This document shows positions 5,646 to 6,656 of a stretch of 6,656 nt of DNA, one piece after another; position 1 is the first letter of the stretch, and every line of letters starts with the position of its first letter. Where the stretch lies: contig JAAUSP010000431.1 in assembly GCA_012032575.1 (NCBI GenBank), positions 1 to 6,656 on the forward strand. Direction: 5' to 3'. A program made the translations under genes and the position numbers. Below the pieces are notes generated by a model. It worked only from the letters and a program-made list of their open reading frames with translations. It was not told the origin of the DNA and ran no database searches. This DNA is from Anaerolineales bacterium. GTDB lineage: Bacteria; Chloroflexota; Anaerolineae; 4572-78; J111.

Positions 5646-6656
5646 ATGAAATCAAACCTGATCAATCGAAACTGGCCTGACCTGCTCCTGATCGTTATTT
5701 TAGCGCTTCTGCCCGGCCTCTTCTTCTGGCGGCTGCTCACCCCCAACTCCGCCGACCGCCTGGCTATCGCTGCCGGCGATTTTACTGAGCAATATTTTCC
5801 TTTGCGTGCTTTTGCCGCCCAGTCCTGGGTTCAGGGCCAGCTTCCGCTGTGGAATCCCTACCTCTTTGGCGGCCAGCCCGCCCTGGCCGATATTCAATCC
5901 GGGGCTTTATATCCGCCCCACATTCTGGAAAGCCTGATTTTGGGGTGGAACGGCCTCGGCTTTCCCCTCTGGGCTTTACAGTTTCAAGTTATTGCTCACT
6001 TCTCCCTGGCTGCCGTCGGAACCTACCTCTTCACCCGCTCTTACCTCCTCACCACCCTTCGGCCTGAATCTGAAAACGAAGCCTCGCCTCCTCGCCCGCT
6101 TCGCGTCGCTTCCCTGCGGCGGGCACGCTTCGGCGGGGTGATGGCCTCGCTGGCTTTTACCTACGGCGGCTACCTTACCGGCTTCCCGGTGCAGCAGCTC
6201 ACCATTTTAGAAACCAGCGCCTGGCTGCCCTGGATCATGTGGGCCGTTACGGTAGCTACGCGACCGCCAACCCTGGATCACAAGCAAATCTCCCCTGCTC
6301 CCCTGCTCCTCCGCTCCCCTGCCCCTTATTGGGGAGCGCTCGCCTTTGCGATGGCTATTCTGGCCGGGCATCCCCAAACTGTGCTCTACATCTTCTACCT
6401 CAGCCTGGCCTACATTCTGTATTTACGATTTACGATTTACGATTTACGATTTACGCATCACTATATCCTACATTTTTTCGTTTCCCTTGCCCCCTGGCTC
6501 ATCATCGTCCTCCTGGGCGCGGCTATCGCCGCTGCTCAACTGTTGCCCACCCGCGAATTCATTGCCCTCTCTCTTCGATCCGACCTTTCCTATCAAGCTG
6601 TCTCCGCCGGTCTGCCCTGAACGAGTTATCGCTATCCTCTATCCCGGCTTTTCGCG
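5646..6656 (+). CDS. YfhO-like GT-C membrane glycosyltransferase, partial and frameshifted
   Basis: The first part of a large polytopic membrane protein of the YfhO/GT-C type. Such proteins usually exceed 700 residues, so most lies beyond the window. Residues 12-33 form the first membrane helix. The outer loop holds GDFTEQYFPLRAF (44-56), WVQGQLPLWNPYLFGG (61-76) and DIQSGALYPP (82-91), the hallmark YfhO region; D45 is a likely catalytic acid by analogy. AFTYGGYLTG (170-179), LAGHPQT (239-245) and QLLPTREFIALSLRSDLSYQ (298-317) also fit. Frame 3 stops at 6618-6620, but family-like LNE continues in frame 2 (6617-6625) and IAILYPGF in frame 1 (6628-6651), so two bases appear to be missing. The ATG at 5646 is the first start in the frame, which is open back to 5586; its ribosome binding site is weak. 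Tandem repeats sit in two loops. It probably transfers a polyprenyl-linked sugar to a surface glycan. Confidence 0.83.
6291..6322 (+). repeat. four-unit TCCCCTGC octamer tandem repeat inside the YfhO-like gene
   Basis: Units at 6291-6298, 6299-6306 and 6315-6322 are TCCCCTGC. The third unit, 6307-6314 (TCCTCCGC), differs at two bases. They encode SPAPLLLRSPAP in a polar loop between membrane helices (residues about 216-227). Eight is not a multiple of three, so gain or loss of a unit would shift the frame. Confidence 0.85.
6421..6455 (+). repeat. five perfect ATTTACG heptamers inside the YfhO-like gene
   Basis: Five uninterrupted copies of ATTTACG, starting at 6421, 6428, 6435, 6442 and 6449, lie inside the coding frame. 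They encode YLRFTIYDLRFT (residues 259-270), so the peptide repeats with a seven-residue period. They sit between two membrane segments. One unit gained or lost shifts the frame, and three units restore it. Confidence 0.97.

Noticed and set aside
6421..6455. CRISPR-like repeat array
   Set aside because: The units are seven bases and directly abutting, with no spacers, inside a coding frame.

Overview
The window is a stretch of a bacterial cell-surface glycan (exopolysaccharide, O-antigen or S-layer glycan type) locus. All recognisable genes lie on the + strand. In order they are: the possible last codons of an unknown upstream gene (1-57); a small class I SAM methyltransferase (74-688); a GT39/ArnT-like multi-membrane glycosyltransferase whose frame is broken four times (800-2509); a glutamine-dependent asparagine synthetase (asnB, 2527-4454) broken once; a 147-bp imperfect palindrome (4451-4597); an intact WbpP-like UDP-sugar 4-epimerase (4630-5556); and a YfhO-like GT-C membrane protein (5646 to the window end) broken near the right edge. 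No gene-free stretch exceeds 300 bases. No tRNA, rRNA, CRISPR array or transposase gene was seen.

The organism is probably an uncultured member of Chloroflexota (Anaerolineae-like). This is an inference from the protein style (YfhO and PMT-type membrane proteins beside amidotransferase-type AsnB) and from three repeat types: a palindrome with a CCTGAGCCTGTCGAAGG-type arm, ATTTACG heptamers and TCCCCTGC octamers. I remember such repeats as dispersed in Chloroflexota and filamentous cyanobacteria, but could not check this. Confidence in the phylum is low to moderate.

The genes fit one job. The epimerase would supply a 4-epimerised (GlcNAc/GalNAc or Glc/Gal type) nucleotide sugar. The GT39-like and YfhO-like proteins would transfer lipid-linked sugars on the outer face of the membrane. 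AsnB and the methyltransferase would make asparagine or amidate, and methylate, a precursor or the finished glycan. The 17-bp gap between the glycosyltransferase and asnB suggests co-transcription. A candidate promoter lies upstream of the glycosyltransferase, and the palindrome separates asnB from the epimerase.

The most important quality point is that at least seven single-base frame changes fall in three of the five main genes, mostly in or beside short homopolymers, while conserved motifs continue correctly in the next frame. This looks more like uncorrected indels of the sequencing or assembly than a set of real pseudogenes, although real decay cannot be excluded. I found no convincing previously undescribed system. 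The best biological leads are the in-gene 7-bp tandem repeat (a possible phase-variation tract) and the TTAA-bounded palindrome that overlaps the asnB stop codon.
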